Source: JADHOX01 sp038120515
GTDB taxonomy: Bacteria > Pseudomonadota > Alphaproteobacteria > Rickettsiales > JABIRX01
Assembly: GCA_038120515.1 (NCBI GenBank)
Contig: JAYOLW010000008.1
Coordinates: 1-64,000 of the forward strand
DNA: 64,000 nt
Direction of reading: 5' to 3'
Of the stretch, positions 8,164 to 17,926 are shown one piece after another. The notes under the pieces are model-generated. The model had not been told where the DNA came from. It ran no database searches and saw only the letters and a list, made by a program, of their open reading frames with translations. How positions within the stretch are numbered: the first letter of the stretch is position 1; the number at the start of each line of letters is the position of its first letter. The position numbers and the translations under genes are program-made.

Positions 8164-10727
8164 CAGACAATCACATTAACAATCTTCTTTGGCACCACTA
8201 TCATCTTCTTAACTGATTGATTAGCTATTCGCTTTTGCACCTCAGGCAAGTTCAAAACTTGCTTTTCATATTCATCCTTAGAAGCATTAACCTCAATGGT
8301 AAATGTTGTCCGCATCTTACCATTAATTTGTACCGCAATGACAACCTCTGATTCAATTAAATATTGTTCATCATATTCTGGCCATTTTGAACTAGCCACC
8401 AAACCATCAAAATCCATAATCTGCCAGATTGTCTCAGCCAAAAATGGCGCAAATGGCATAAGTAATTTAGTAAAATTCTCTGTAGCAAACTTTATAACTG
8501 ATATTTCAGTTTTAGACGCAAATTTAGCTTCAAAAAGCAAATTAGAAAACTCTCTTAAATGTGCTACAGCTTTGTTAAAACCAAATGATTCAATAGCCTC
8601 AGTAATCTGCTTAATAACTTTGTGAGTTGACTTAAACAAATCCTTTTCAAAACCTGCTAAAGACTCTATTTCGAACTCACCAACATTTTCAAACTTTGAT
8701 TTATTTTCATTAAAAAATTTATAGATCTTATTGATATATCGATATGCACCTTCGAGTCCTTCATCTTTCCACTCCAGATTCTTCTCAGGCGGACTGTCAG
8801 AAAGCATAAATAATCTCGCTGTGTCAGCACCATAACTTGAAATAATCATCTCAGGATTAACACCATTCTTTTTCGACTTACTCATTTTCTCAACCCGAAT
8901 TGGGAAAACCTCTGCCTTAGAATTAACATCAATATATTTGTTTTGCACCTTATCAAAAATGATATTGTCAACAGATGCCCAATTATTGTTAGCATCTTTA
9001 AATGATAAATGCGTAACCATCCCTTGAGTCATTAAATTCTTAAATGGCTCAGCAACATCTAAGTAACCTAGGTTTCGCAATGCTTTTGTAAAAAACCTAG
9101 CATATAACAAATGTAAAACCGCATGCTCAATTCCACCAATATATTGATCAACCGGAAGGAATTTATTAGCAAATTCAGAATTAAAAGCCTTATCTTTATT
9201 ATTTGCATCACAAAATCTAGCAAAATACCAAGAAGATTCAAAAAACGTATCAAATGTATCCGTTTCCCGCACAGATTTCTTCCCGCATTTTGGGCAAGAA
9301 CATGATTTCCATTCTGGATTATTAGCTAATGGATTACCATTACCAGAAAAATCAACCTTCTCAGGTAATGTTACGGGAAGATCTGATTCTAAAACCGGAA
9401 CCACTCCACAATCATCACAATAAATCACAGGTATCGGACACCCCCAATATCTCTGTCTTGAAACTCCCCAATCACGAATTTTATAACTAATTTGCGCCTT
9501 ACCCTGATTAATCTCAGCCAATTTGTTGATAGCAACATCTTTAGCTTCTTTTGCATCTAAACCATCTAAAAAGTCTGAATTATAAATAATCCCCTCACCC
9601 AAATATGCAAAATCTTGATCAGCCTCTTCATCAAAATTTGGACGTACAACATATTTAATGCTTAAATTATATTTCTTGGCAAATGCAAAATCTCGCTCAT
9701 CATGAGCCGGACATGCAAAAACAGCACCAGTTCCATAATCCATTAAGACAAAATTAGCGATATAAATCGGTAAATTATGATTCTCAATAAACGGATGCTT
9801 TACTTTAAGACCAGTGTCAAAACCAAGCTTTTCAGCTTTATCAATAGCTTCCTGAGCCACACCAATTTTATCACATTGTTTAATAAAATCTGCTATCTCA
9901 GCATTTTGAGCACTTAACTCTTCAGCCAATGGATGCCATGGCGAAATTGCCAGAAAGCTCATACCAAATATTGTCTCAGGCCTTGTTGAAAAAACTGATA
10001 TACTTGCATTTTTATCAAGAATTTCGAAATCCATCAAGGCACCAACAGATTTCCCAATCCATTTTTTTTGCATCGAAACTACTGCAGATGGCCAAGTACC
10101 TAATTGATCAAGATCTGATAATAATTCTTCAGCAAAATCTGAAACTTTTAAAAACCAACTTTTGATTTTCTTTCGCTCAACTTCAGCACCACTTCGCCAA
10201 CCTTTGCCATCAACTACTTGCTCATTTGCAAGAATTGTTTGATCTACTGGATCCCAATTAACATATGTCTCTTTTTGATAAGCTAAACCTTTATCTAAAA
10301 GTTCCAAAAAAATCTTTTGCTCATGCTTATAATATTCCGGTTTTGATGTAACAATCTGCTGACGCCAATCATATGATAAGCCAATTTTATTAAGCTCATG
10401 AGACATTGTCTCAATGTTTTTATAAGTCCAAACAGATGGATGAATATTGTGCTCAATGGCGGCATTCTCAGCAGGCAAGCCAAAAGAATCATAACCCATT
10501 GGATGTAAAACATTATAACCTTTAGCAAAGTAATATCTCGAGATAACATCACCAAGACTATAATTCCTAAGATGCCCCATATGAATCTTACCTGATGGAT
10601 ATGGAAACATCTCTAAAATATAATATTTAGGCTTATCTGAGTTATGATCAAAATGAAAACATTGAGAATCCTGCCATTTTTGCAAGAATTCTTCTTCTTT
10701 CGCTAAAAACGGAAAATTTGAACTCAT
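8163..10727 (-). CDS. leuS: Leucyl-tRNA synthetase
   Basis: Class Ia aminoacyl-tRNA synthetase of 854 residues, charging tRNA-Leu. The HIGH motif is in FPYPSGKIHMGHLRNYSLGD and the KMSKS motif in VEKMSKSKKNGVNPE. Between them lie the CP1 editing domain (FSTRPETIFG, PAHDERDFAFAKKY) and a zinc-ribbon-like cluster with CDDC and CPKC. A C-terminal anticodon-binding and leucine-specific domain completes it. It precedes lptE in a two-gene unit, and the porin gene lies 8 bases beyond its start on the same strand. Confidence 0.98.
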   Translation of the reverse strand: MSSNFPFLAKEEEFLQKWQDSQCFHFDHNSDKPKYYILEMFPYPSGKIHMGHLRNYSLGDVISRYYFAKGYNVLHPMGYDSFGLPAENAAIEHNIHPSVWTYKNIETMSHELNKIGLSYDWRQQIVTSKPEYYKHEQKIFLELLDKGLAYQKETYVNWDPVDQTILANEQVVDGKGWRSGAEVERKKIKSWFLKVSDFAEELLSDLDQLGTWPSAVVSMQKKWIGKSVGALMDFEILDKNASISVFSTRPETIFGMSFLAISPWHPLAEELSAQNAEIADFIKQCDKIGVAQEAIDKAEKLGFDTGLKVKHPFIENHNLPIYIANFVLMDYGTGAVFACPAHDERDFAFAKKYNLSIKYVVRPNFDEEADQDFAYLGEGIIYNSDFLDGLDAKEAKDVAINKLAEINQGKAQISYKIRDWGVSRQRYWGCPIPVIYCDDCGVVPVLESDLPVTLPEKVDFSGNGNPLANNPEWKSCSCPKCGKKSVRETDTFDTFFESSWYFARFCDANNKDKAFNSEFANKFLPVDQYIGGIEHAVLHLLYARFFTKALRNLGYLDVAEPFKNLMTQGMVTHLSFKDANNNWASVDNIIFDKVQNKYIDVNSKAEVFPIRVEKMSKSKKNGVNPEMIISSYGADTARLFMLSDSPPEKNLEWKDEGLEGAYRYINKIYKFFNENKSKFENVGEFEIESLAGFEKDLFKSTHKVIKQITEAIESFGFNKAVAHLREFSNLLFEAKFASKTEISVIKFATENFTKLLMPFAPFLAETIWQIMDFDGLVASSKWPEYDEQYLIESEVVIAVQINGKMRTTFTIEVNASKDEYEKQVLNLPEVQKRIANQSVKKMIVVPKKIVNVIV

Positions 10728-10735
10728 TGTAATTT

Positions 10736-12163
10736 TTAATATTGCTGTTGAGTATCAAGTAAAACAGAACTTGTATTATCAATACCGCCAAAAGTAACTT
10801 TAATACCAAGCATTAGCACCGAACCAGAATTATCAATTGATTGTGCTTTTGTTATACCATCAGTATAATCGGTATCTTCATCATCTGAAAAAACATCAAA
10901 TTCATAGCTATTAACTTCTGCATATAGATTTAAATCTTTAGTCATTCTGTAGTCAAAAGCCACTGATGATAATGAAAATTCTTGCTGACGATATGTACTT
11001 GTCATATTTGCAAAAGATAATTTATAAGCACCAAATTGATAACCAAGACCAAAAGTCATATAATTAGCTTCTGCATCTCGATAATTTGAATCTGCAGAAG
11101 TTAAATCATCTTTAACAAACATCAAACTATCACCCCAGCTTCCATATGAAGCTGAAATGTTAAAATTACCTTTAAATGCATAAAAACCTAAGCTATGAGC
11201 CATTAAATCTTTTTGAATAAAAGCATTAGTTAAAATTGTAGTGGTATCTTGAGCATATCCCATTTCTCCAGTGTAGCTAAAAGCAATACCAAAATCATTA
11301 GAGAATTGCTGAACATAATTTAAACCCCAATCAATTACATCTATGACATCACCATCATCAGAAAAACCCTCACCATAATAGGAAGAGCCTCTTTGACCAC
11401 TATCAGGAGCATAAGAAATACCAAATTGAAAATTCGAAATTCTCGGCGAATAATAAGATACCCTAGATAAAGTAAGAGTATCATCAATTTTATAAGCACC
11501 ATATTCCGGCGTATAACCGTGAGCTAATGGAAGATCAGGCCTAATTATAAAACCTTTATTTCCAGAACCAGATGATGATTGAACATCTGATGCATCAGTT
11601 GCTGAAGTATCATTTGAATAAGTTAAATAAAAATCAGGAACATTAATATATCGCCACCAATCACCAGAAATTCCACCAGTACCACCAAATTTATAACCAG
11701 CATCAAACTTCATTTTTTTAGATGGACCTTCAGTATCACCAAATTCAAAACGACCAAAAGTTTTCTTTTCAAAAAATATAAATGACCTTCTGACTCCAAC
11801 AACTGGTGAAGAATCTGAAGTATTTTTAACGCCAGAAGTATCATATGTGTAGTTGTGCTGTCTATTTGAATTTAATTGAAGAGTTAATTTTCCTCCATAA
11901 AGAAAACCATTATCTTCTTTTCCTAGTGCAAAAACATCAAGATATGCATCATGAGCATATAAAATATCTTCATTTAATCCATTTTCATTTGAACTATTAT
12001 TGAAGCCTATAGGTAAATAATCTTGCGAATAAGCCGCAGCCTGGTCAGTCATTAAATAATTAAAATTCATCATTCCACCAACATAAACTTCTGGCTCAAT
12101 AGCAGCAAAAGAAGAATTGATAGAAAAAGGAAGAGCTAAAGCCAATATATGAGTTTTTTTCAT
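10736..12163 (-). CDS. Gram-negative porin-like outer-membrane protein
   Basis: 475 residues with an N-terminal signal peptide (MKKTHILALALPFSINSSFA) and then many alternating short beta strands rich in Tyr, Gly, Ser and Asp. It ends in an aromatic residue (…DTQQQY), as outer-membrane barrels do. Stretches such as KKTFGRFEFGDTEGPSKKM and YYSPRISNFQFGISYAP match general porin (OmpC/porin_4-like) patterns at the level of strand and eyelet layout. It probably forms a trimeric diffusion channel for small solutes. Its stop lies close to the leuS start, but leuS is probably expressed separately as well. A major surface protein of this kind would be exposed to a host or environment. Confidence 0.8.
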   Translation of the reverse strand: MKKTHILALALPFSINSSFAAIEPEVYVGGMMNFNYLMTDQAAAYSQDYLPIGFNNSSNENGLNEDILYAHDAYLDVFALGKEDNGFLYGGKLTLQLNSNRQHNYTYDTSGVKNTSDSSPVVGVRRSFIFFEKKTFGRFEFGDTEGPSKKMKFDAGYKFGGTGGISGDWWRYINVPDFYLTYSNDTSATDASDVQSSSGSGNKGFIIRPDLPLAHGYTPEYGAYKIDDTLTLSRVSYYSPRISNFQFGISYAPDSGQRGSSYYGEGFSDDGDVIDVIDWGLNYVQQFSNDFGIAFSYTGEMGYAQDTTTILTNAFIQKDLMAHSLGFYAFKGNFNISASYGSWGDSLMFVKDDLTSADSNYRDAEANYMTFGLGYQFGAYKLSFANMTSTYRQQEFSLSSVAFDYRMTKDLNLYAEVNSYEFDVFSDDEDTDYTDGITKAQSIDNSGSVLMLGIKVTFGGIDNTSSVLLDTQQQY

Positions 12164-12251
12164 GATAAAATTTTATAAAACATCTAAAAGTAATTAAAGT
12201 AGAAAAGCAATAGGCGCAACAGTTAATTACTATTATTGATAGATATTAAAT

Positions 12252-12650
12252 TTAAGATCTTTCAATAATAACAAAAGCTATCGCACTTGGAAAGTCATCA
12301 GCAAGTGTAAGATGAAATTTATATTCACCTTTACCATGAAGTGATTTTATGTAATCTTGTAGTTTTTTAGAAACTTCGATACCTGGACACCCCCTTTTAT
12401 CTCGATATGTATAAATATCTTTAAACACTACTTTATCAGTAAAACCAGTACCCAAAGCTTTCGAAAACGCCTCTTTTGCCGCAAATCTTTTAGCTAAAAA
12501 ACCTAATTTTGCCTGATAATCAGTTCTCTTACTAAATTGAATTAACTCAAATGGTGATAAAATTTTGGAAATAAAACGATCACTGTATTTTTCATATAAT
12601 TTTTGGAATCTATCAATATTTGTAATGTCCGTACCAATACCTACAATCAT
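12252..12650 (-). CDS. acpS: Holo-[acyl-carrier-protein] synthase
   Basis: Transfers 4'-phosphopantetheine from CoA to acyl carrier protein, enabling fatty acid synthesis. The 132 residues carry the family motifs: GIGTDITNIDRF with the metal-binding Asp near the N-terminus, and RFAAKEAFSKALGTG. It overlaps pdxJ by four bases (ATGA), so the two are translationally coupled at the end of the rpoZ-rsh-pdxJ-acpS operon. In many alphaproteobacteria lepB, rnc and era follow; here the operon ends at the porin gene. Confidence 0.95.
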   Translation of the reverse strand: MIVGIGTDITNIDRFQKLYEKYSDRFISKILSPFELIQFSKRTDYQAKLGFLAKRFAAKEAFSKALGTGFTDKVVFKDIYTYRDKRGCPGIEVSKKLQDYIKSLHGKGEYKFHLTLADDFPSAIAFVIIERS

Positions 12651-13372
12651 AATTTATCTGAAATAATAGATTTAAAATTCTTAATAACCTCCCCGAAACC
12701 ATCAAAAATTGCTTCACCAATTATAAAATGACCAATATTTAATTCTCTTAACTCTTTAATAGCTATTATTTCCCTTGTGGTTTCATAATTAAGTCCATGA
12801 CCTGCATGACATTCAATAGAAAGATTAAATGCATGGGTACATGATAATTGAATTTTTTGCAACTCCAAAACTCGATCTTTTTTCAACTCATTACAAAACT
12901 TACCAGTATGAAACTCGATTATATCAGCATCTAACTTTTTTGCCAAATCTACCATTTTAAGATCTGGTTCGAGAAAAAGCGAAACCCTGATTTTGTGTTT
13001 TTTGAATTCCTTAATATATTCATCCAATCTTGAATAATGATGCTCAATATTCAAACCACCTTCCGTTGTAACCTCCTCGCGCTTTTCTGGTACCAAACAA
13101 ACAGCATTAGGTAATGTCTTAAGAGCAATCGCAAACATCTCATCAGTAGCCGCCATCTCAAGATTTAAAGGCAAATTTATTTGAGATTTTAAATTGCTAA
13201 TATCTGCATCTGAAATATGCCTTCTATCCTCCCTTAAATGAGCAGTAATTCCATCGGCCCCATATTCTTCGGCAATCAAAGCAGCCCTTACAGGATCAGG
13301 ATGAGCTCCACCCCTAGCATTTCGAATTGTAGCGATATGATCAATATTTACACCAAGCCTAATTTGACTCAT
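12647..13372 (-). CDS. pdxJ: Pyridoxine 5'-phosphate synthase
   Basis: Condenses 1-deoxyxylulose 5-phosphate with 3-amino-1-hydroxyacetone phosphate to pyridoxine phosphate, in de novo vitamin B6 synthesis. I start it at ATG 13372 (MSQIRLGVNIDHIATIRNAR), preceded by GGGGA. An in-frame TTG at 13399 would extend it into rsh without support from the family. The 241 residues form a TIM barrel with the family motifs NIDHIATIRNARGG, GITAHLREDRRHI, EFHTGKF and ECHAGHGLN. It follows rsh by 10 bases. Confidence 0.96.
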   Translation of the reverse strand: MSQIRLGVNIDHIATIRNARGGAHPDPVRAALIAEEYGADGITAHLREDRRHISDADISNLKSQINLPLNLEMAATDEMFAIALKTLPNAVCLVPEKREEVTTEGGLNIEHHYSRLDEYIKEFKKHKIRVSLFLEPDLKMVDLAKKLDADIIEFHTGKFCNELKKDRVLELQKIQLSCTHAFNLSIECHAGHGLNYETTREIIAIKELRELNIGHFIIGEAIFDGFGEVIKNFKSIISDKL

Positions 13373-13382
13373 ATTTTCCCCT

Positions 13383-15548
13383 TTAAACAAATCTTTCAAC
13401 AGTAAAAACTATTTTGTCAGAACGTAGAGAAGCTTTTACAGAATGCAAATCTTTTATGTCATCAACTTCAAGATCAATATAACATTCAATATAAACATCA
13501 CTTTTGGAAATAATCTTAAAATTATCAATATTAACCGCACATTGATTAATAACACTTACAACATTAGCAATGGCGCCATTTTTATTATTTATAATACACC
13601 TTATTCTTGAAATAAACTTGGCTTTTATTTTATCAGGATCATTCCAAAGCACTGTTATGACATTTTCAGAACCCATAGCCTTTTTAATGTTTACACAAGT
13701 TGACCTATGAATCGAAACGCCCTTTCCAGCATGAACCGAACCCAAAATTCGATCACCAGGTACTGGGTAACAACATCCTGCATATGTTACGACCAAACCA
13801 GGCAAAATTCCTTTAACGGCATTTGAATTAATATGATCCTTTTTAGTCACAATTTTTTTAGCTTTTGGTTTAAGCTTTAACTTATGCCAAAAACGCTTTT
13901 TGTTCTTAACCTTAGTTTTTTCATAATTCGGATAGCATGCTTTAAAAACATCAGCTCTTGAAATCAACCCCTCATTTACAGATACAAACAAATCTTCAAT
14001 AGAGGTTTTTGAAAAAACTTTTAATACTTTATGGATAGCATCATGATCAAATGACATATTTTTGCCGGCAAAAAACTGACGTAAAATTTCCTCACCATTT
14101 TTAATATATTCTTTATGTCGAATTAATCTAAAATATTTTTTGATGTGACTCCTAGCCTTTCCAGTAACAACGAACTCCTCCCATGATTCAGATGGAGTTT
14201 GATTCTTAGAACAGATAATATCAATTTGATCACCATTTTTTATTTGAGTACGAAGCGGAACAATAACCCCATTAATTTTTGCACCCATACAACTATTACC
14301 AATTTCAGAATGAATATGATAGGCAAAATCAACAGTTGAAGCACCCATAGGTAAAGCAATTAACTCCCCTTTTGGTGAAAAACAAAATACCTGATCACTA
14401 TACATTTCCATTCTGGTATTATGAAAGAAATCTTCAATATTTGTGCTTTCTTCCAGAATATGAAGTAACTCCTTTATCCAATAATAATTATATGGAGCAT
14501 CTTTATCAACTACACCTTGTTTATAACTCCAATGTGCAGCGATTCCATATTCTGCCACTTGATGCATTAGCTCAGTTCTAATCTGAATTTCAATTTTTTG
14601 CTGCGCTGGACCTATAACAGTTGAATGTAAAGACTGATAACCATTTTTCTTAGGCGTTGAAATAAAATCTTTAAAAGTTCCAGGAACCATATGGAATTTT
14701 TGATGAATATAGCCAAGCACTTGGTAACATAAAGACACTTCAGAAACCACAACTCTAAAAGCCATAATATCAGATAATTGTTCAAAACTAACATTGTTAG
14801 TTTTCATTTTTGTCCAAATTGAATATGGGCGCTTTTCTCTTCCATAAACCTTACATGGAACATCATACTTGCTTATAATTTCATGTAAACGCTCAGTGTT
14901 ACGGTTAATTATATCTATACCACCAGCCTTTCTAAGATATTCAAGACGCTGTAAAATTGAACTTCTTACCTCAGGATGTAACTCTTTAAATGACAAATCT
15001 TGCAATTCATCCTTTATAGCGTGAATTCCAATTCTTTCAGTAAGAGGAGCGTATATTTCTAAAGTTTCTTTAGCAATTCTTTGACGCTTAGTTGCAGGCA
15101 CATGCTGCAAAGTTCGCATATTATGAAGCCGATCCGCAATCTTAATTAGCAAAATTCTAATATCTTTAGACATAGCTAACAAAAACTTACGAAAATTCTC
15201 AGCTTGATGCAAATCATCTGGTTGATAAGCTATTTTATTCAATTTGGTAAGACCTTCAACAAGGCTAGCTACATCAGAGCCAAACTCAGCTTCTAATAAA
15301 TCAATAGTTACAAAGGTATCCTCAATAGTATCATGAAGCAGACCAGCAATAATTGAATCAGTATCAAGCTTAAGCTCAACTAAAATGCCAGCGACAGATA
15401 AAGGATGAATAATATAAGGTTCACCAGAAGCACGCTTTTGAGAAATATGTGCCTTTTCAGAAAAAACAAAAGCCTTGTTTATTCTTTCAATATCAACATT
15501 TGGATTATATTCTTTGATTTTATTGACCAGATCTGACTGGCTTTCCAT
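13383..15548 (-). CDS. rsh: Bifunctional (p)ppGpp synthetase/hydrolase (Rsh)
   Basis: Controls the stringent alarmone. At 721 residues all expected domains are present in order. First is the HD hydrolase (HPLSVAGILVELKLD, LLHDTIEDT, KIADRLHNMRTL). The RelA/SpoT synthetase follows (YGREKRPYSIWTKM, FKDFISTPKKNGYQSLHS), then TGS (VFCFSPKGELIALPMGASTVDFAYHIH) and a C-terminal ACT domain (about 650-721). It therefore appears able both to make and to degrade (p)ppGpp, unlike the fragmented SpoT genes of many Rickettsia. It sits directly after rpoZ, the usual alphaproteobacterial arrangement. Confidence 0.95.
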   Translation of the reverse strand: MESQSDLVNKIKEYNPNVDIERINKAFVFSEKAHISQKRASGEPYIIHPLSVAGILVELKLDTDSIIAGLLHDTIEDTFVTIDLLEAEFGSDVASLVEGLTKLNKIAYQPDDLHQAENFRKFLLAMSKDIRILLIKIADRLHNMRTLQHVPATKRQRIAKETLEIYAPLTERIGIHAIKDELQDLSFKELHPEVRSSILQRLEYLRKAGGIDIINRNTERLHEIISKYDVPCKVYGREKRPYSIWTKMKTNNVSFEQLSDIMAFRVVVSEVSLCYQVLGYIHQKFHMVPGTFKDFISTPKKNGYQSLHSTVIGPAQQKIEIQIRTELMHQVAEYGIAAHWSYKQGVVDKDAPYNYYWIKELLHILEESTNIEDFFHNTRMEMYSDQVFCFSPKGELIALPMGASTVDFAYHIHSEIGNSCMGAKINGVIVPLRTQIKNGDQIDIICSKNQTPSESWEEFVVTGKARSHIKKYFRLIRHKEYIKNGEEILRQFFAGKNMSFDHDAIHKVLKVFSKTSIEDLFVSVNEGLISRADVFKACYPNYEKTKVKNKKRFWHKLKLKPKAKKIVTKKDHINSNAVKGILPGLVVTYAGCCYPVPGDRILGSVHAGKGVSIHRSTCVNIKKAMGSENVITVLWNDPDKIKAKFISRIRCIINNKNGAIANVVSVINQCAVNIDNFKIISKSDVYIECYIDLEVDDIKDLHSVKASLRSDKIVFTVERFV

Positions 15549-15550
15549 CT

Positions 15551-16008
15551 TTAGTCGTTTACTTCAAGATTATCTTCTGCAAAATCTCCCTGATGAACTT
15601 TAAAGTTCGCTGGCTTATCAATATTTGGATCAATACCCTCTATACCAGATTCAGCCGCTGCAGTTTTATCAAACTCAGTTATATTAGCTTCATATTCTGA
15701 TCTGTCCTGATAAGACTCAAGGACATTATTTGTTAAAACTTCCTTGGAAATTTTCTTATCAGCAATTTCCCTAAGTGAAATAACAGCATCTTTATCATTG
15801 TCACGCTCAATACGAATTTCTGATCCTGCAGCAATATCTTTAGCTCTTCTACTANNNNNNNNNNNNNNNNNNNNNNNNNNNNNNNNNNNNNNNNNNNNNN
15901 NNNNNNNTGATGAATTCTCTCAAAAAAGCATTGATGTTTTTCTAAAATCACTAGCTCAAATCTATTACTAATAATTTTTGTACAATCTTCAACAGTAACT
16001 CTAGCCAT
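15551..16008 (-). CDS. rpoZ: RNA polymerase omega subunit, interrupted by gap
   Basis: Small subunit aiding assembly of RNA polymerase. The N-terminus (MARVTVEDCTKIISNRFELV) is from ATG 16008. The C-terminal part, read up to the stop at 15551, contains RRAKDIAAGSEIRIERDNDK and VISLREIADKK, which are classic omega. In the family these two blocks are separated by only a few residues. Here about 34 bases of unrelated sequence (EKHQCFFERIH) plus 53 N separate them, and the two parts are in different frames at the stated gap length. Either the gap is mis-scaffolded or a short element is inserted. The acidic tail after the core is longer than in E. coli but common in alphaproteobacteria. Confidence 0.85.
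15855..15907. other. Assembly gap (53 N) inside rpoZ
   Basis: A run of 53 N, not the default 100 used at 1247, so probably a read-pair estimate or masking. The two rpoZ halves are in different frames with this length; a true gap length one base longer modulo three would restore the frame. Confidence 0.95.
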
Positions 16009-16111
16009 GACAAAATTAAAAACGTTAAATTATATGGAAATAAAAAAATGCTTTAAAACTTCCAAATCCAATCTATATAAATATTTATTAAAAACTTTCA
16101 AGTAAATTCTT

Positions 16112-16291
16112 ATGCTCGCTACAATTACTATTACTGCAATAATCCTAACATTCCTTGTCATGATTGTAGGGACTTTTGCAATGATTAAAGGTGGCGATTT
16201 TAACAAAAAATACTCAAATATATTAATGCGTACAAGAGTTGCAATGCAAGCTTTGTCAATTGTTTTACTTTTTATGCTGTATATTTCATAA
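16112..16291 (+). CDS. Twin-transmembrane small protein (HIG1-like)
   Basis: A 59-residue protein with two membrane helices (about 5-24 and 44-58) joined by a conserved polar loop, MIKGGDFNKKYSNILMRTRV. This loop matches the alphaproteobacterial twin-TM/HIG1-domain family, in which GGxxNxKYSNxLMRxRV is the hallmark. HIG1 relatives in mitochondria modulate cytochrome oxidase; the bacterial role is not established. The start ATG at 16112 is the only reasonable one. It ends three bases before aroK, so it heads the aroK-aroB operon. The position next to aroK is itself a recurrent alphaproteobacterial feature. Confidence 0.85.
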   Translation: MLATITITAIILTFLVMIVGTFAMIKGGDFNKKYSNILMRTRVAMQALSIVLLFMLYIS

Positions 16292-16294
16292 TTT

Positions 16295-16825
16295 ATGACT
16301 CAAACTTTTTTAAAACCTATCGCATTAATTGGCCTTTCTGGGACTGGAAAATCTACCATTGGTTCATTTTTAGCCAATAAGCTAGGACTAGATTTCCTTG
16401 ATACTGACACCATAATAGAAACAGACTTAAATCAGACCATTTCTGAAATTTTTAAAAATTATGGTGAGGTGTTTTTTCGTGATCAAGAAACAAAAACCTT
16501 ACAAAAAATTGCTAATATAAAAAACTGCTTCATTCTATCAACAGGCGGAGGAATTATTACTAACTCTGCTAACTTAGAATTATTATTAGATAAATTTTTT
16601 GTTGTTAAAATATATTGTGACCTGGATATTTTGCATGACAGGATCAAAGATGACACAGCGCGACCATTAACTCAAAATAACAGCTTTGAAAAAATAAATA
16701 CTTTATTTAAACAAAGAGAAGCTTTATATAACAAAGCCCATATCAGTATTGACTCAAGCTCGGGTGATATTGAAAAAATTTCAAATAATTTAATACAAAA
16801 ACTAATTCAATTAAATGAAAGCTGA
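16295..16825 (+). CDS. aroK: Shikimate kinase
   Basis: Phosphorylates shikimate at the 3-hydroxyl in chorismate synthesis. The 176 residues contain the Walker A loop GLSGTGKSTIG near the N-terminus, the LDTD motif that binds substrate and metal, FRDQETK, the STGGGI shikimate-binding loop, and the lid sequence DDTARPLTQ. The reading frame overlaps aroB by 11 bases, so translation is likely coupled. Together with aroB and trpE it shows that chorismate is made rather than imported. Confidence 0.95.
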   Translation: MTQTFLKPIALIGLSGTGKSTIGSFLANKLGLDFLDTDTIIETDLNQTISEIFKNYGEVFFRDQETKTLQKIANIKNCFILSTGGGIITNSANLELLLDKFFVVKIYCDLDILHDRIKDDTARPLTQNNSFEKINTLFKQREALYNKAHISIDSSSGDIEKISNNLIQKLIQLNES

Positions 16826-17924
16826 AAAAATAAATTTGGATCTTGGCGAATCATCATATGATATAATTATCGAACATGGCCTTCTTGAAAAAGCTTCAAG
16901 CTACATTAGCAAAGTTACAAAAAGCAAAAAAATAATTATTATAACCGATACAACAATTGCAAAACATTATTTATACCCGTTAATAAATAATCTTAAATAT
17001 GATAATTTTAATGTTGAACATATTATCATCAATCCTGGCGAACTTCAAAAGTCTTTTGTCTCTCTCACTAGATTATGCAACAATATTTTGAAATTAGTTC
17101 CAGATAGATCAACCACATTAATTGCACTTGGTGGCGGAGTAATTGGTGATCTAGTTGGCTTTACAGCAAGCATCATTCTAAGAGGAATAAATTTCATTCA
17201 AATACCTACTACTTTATTATCTCAAGTTGATAGCTCAGTTGGTGGAAAAACTGGTATTAACACAAATTATGGTAAAAACCTTATTGGCACCTTCTATCAA
17301 CCTAAATTAGTTTTAATTGATACAAAAACTTTAAACACACTTTCAGAACGTGAATTTAATTCTGGTTACGCTGAAATTTTAAAATATGCTCTTATTAATA
17401 ATCCAGAATTCTTTGAATTTTTAGATCAAAATAAAAATGCAATAAAAAACAAAGATATAAACATTCTTAAAGAAATAATCAAAACATCATGCAAGACTAA
17501 AGCTCAAATCGTCAAGGAAGATGAAAAAGAACAAAATGACAAAAGAGCATTATTAAACCTAGGTCATACATTTGGACATGGGCTTGAATACAACATTAAT
17601 TACAACGACAAACTAAAACATGGAGAAGCTGTTGCAATAGGAATGGTAATGGCATTTAAATTTTCAGAAGAATTAAAATTATGCCCTAAAAACACTCATA
17701 AAAAAATCGAAAATCATCTTAGATTTTTTGGTATACCAGCAAATGTCTCAGATATTGATTTTGAATTTGATCCACAAATTCTTCTTAAAGCTATGCTTGC
17801 AGACAAAAAAAATAGCAACGGCAATATAGTTCTAATTTTAGCTAGTGATATTGGCAAATCATATGTTGCAAGAAACATAAACCATAATTCTGTCGAACAA
17901 TTTTTAAACAATCTTTATAACTAA
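16815..17924 (+). CDS. aroB: 3-dehydroquinate synthase
   Basis: Second step of the shikimate pathway, converting DAHP to 3-dehydroquinate with NAD and a divalent metal. The 369 residues include the nucleotide-binding loop ALGGGVIGDLVGFTAS, the stretch IPTTLLSQVDSSVGGKTGIN, and the metal ligands in NLGHTFGHGLEY and KHGEAVAIGM. All catalytic motifs are intact and the length is typical. It is the middle gene of an aroK-aroB-CorC-like series with only two bases before the next start. Confidence 0.97.
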   Translation: MKAEKINLDLGESSYDIIIEHGLLEKASSYISKVTKSKKIIIITDTTIAKHYLYPLINNLKYDNFNVEHIIINPGELQKSFVSLTRLCNNILKLVPDRSTTLIALGGGVIGDLVGFTASIILRGINFIQIPTTLLSQVDSSVGGKTGINTNYGKNLIGTFYQPKLVLIDTKTLNTLSEREFNSGYAEILKYALINNPEFFEFLDQNKNAIKNKDINILKEIIKTSCKTKAQIVKEDEKEQNDKRALLNLGHTFGHGLEYNINYNDKLKHGEAVAIGMVMAFKFSEELKLCPKNTHKKIENHLRFFGIPANVSDIDFEFDPQILLKAMLADKKNSNGNIVLILASDIGKSYVARNINHNSVEQFLNNLYN

Positions 17925-17926
17925 AA

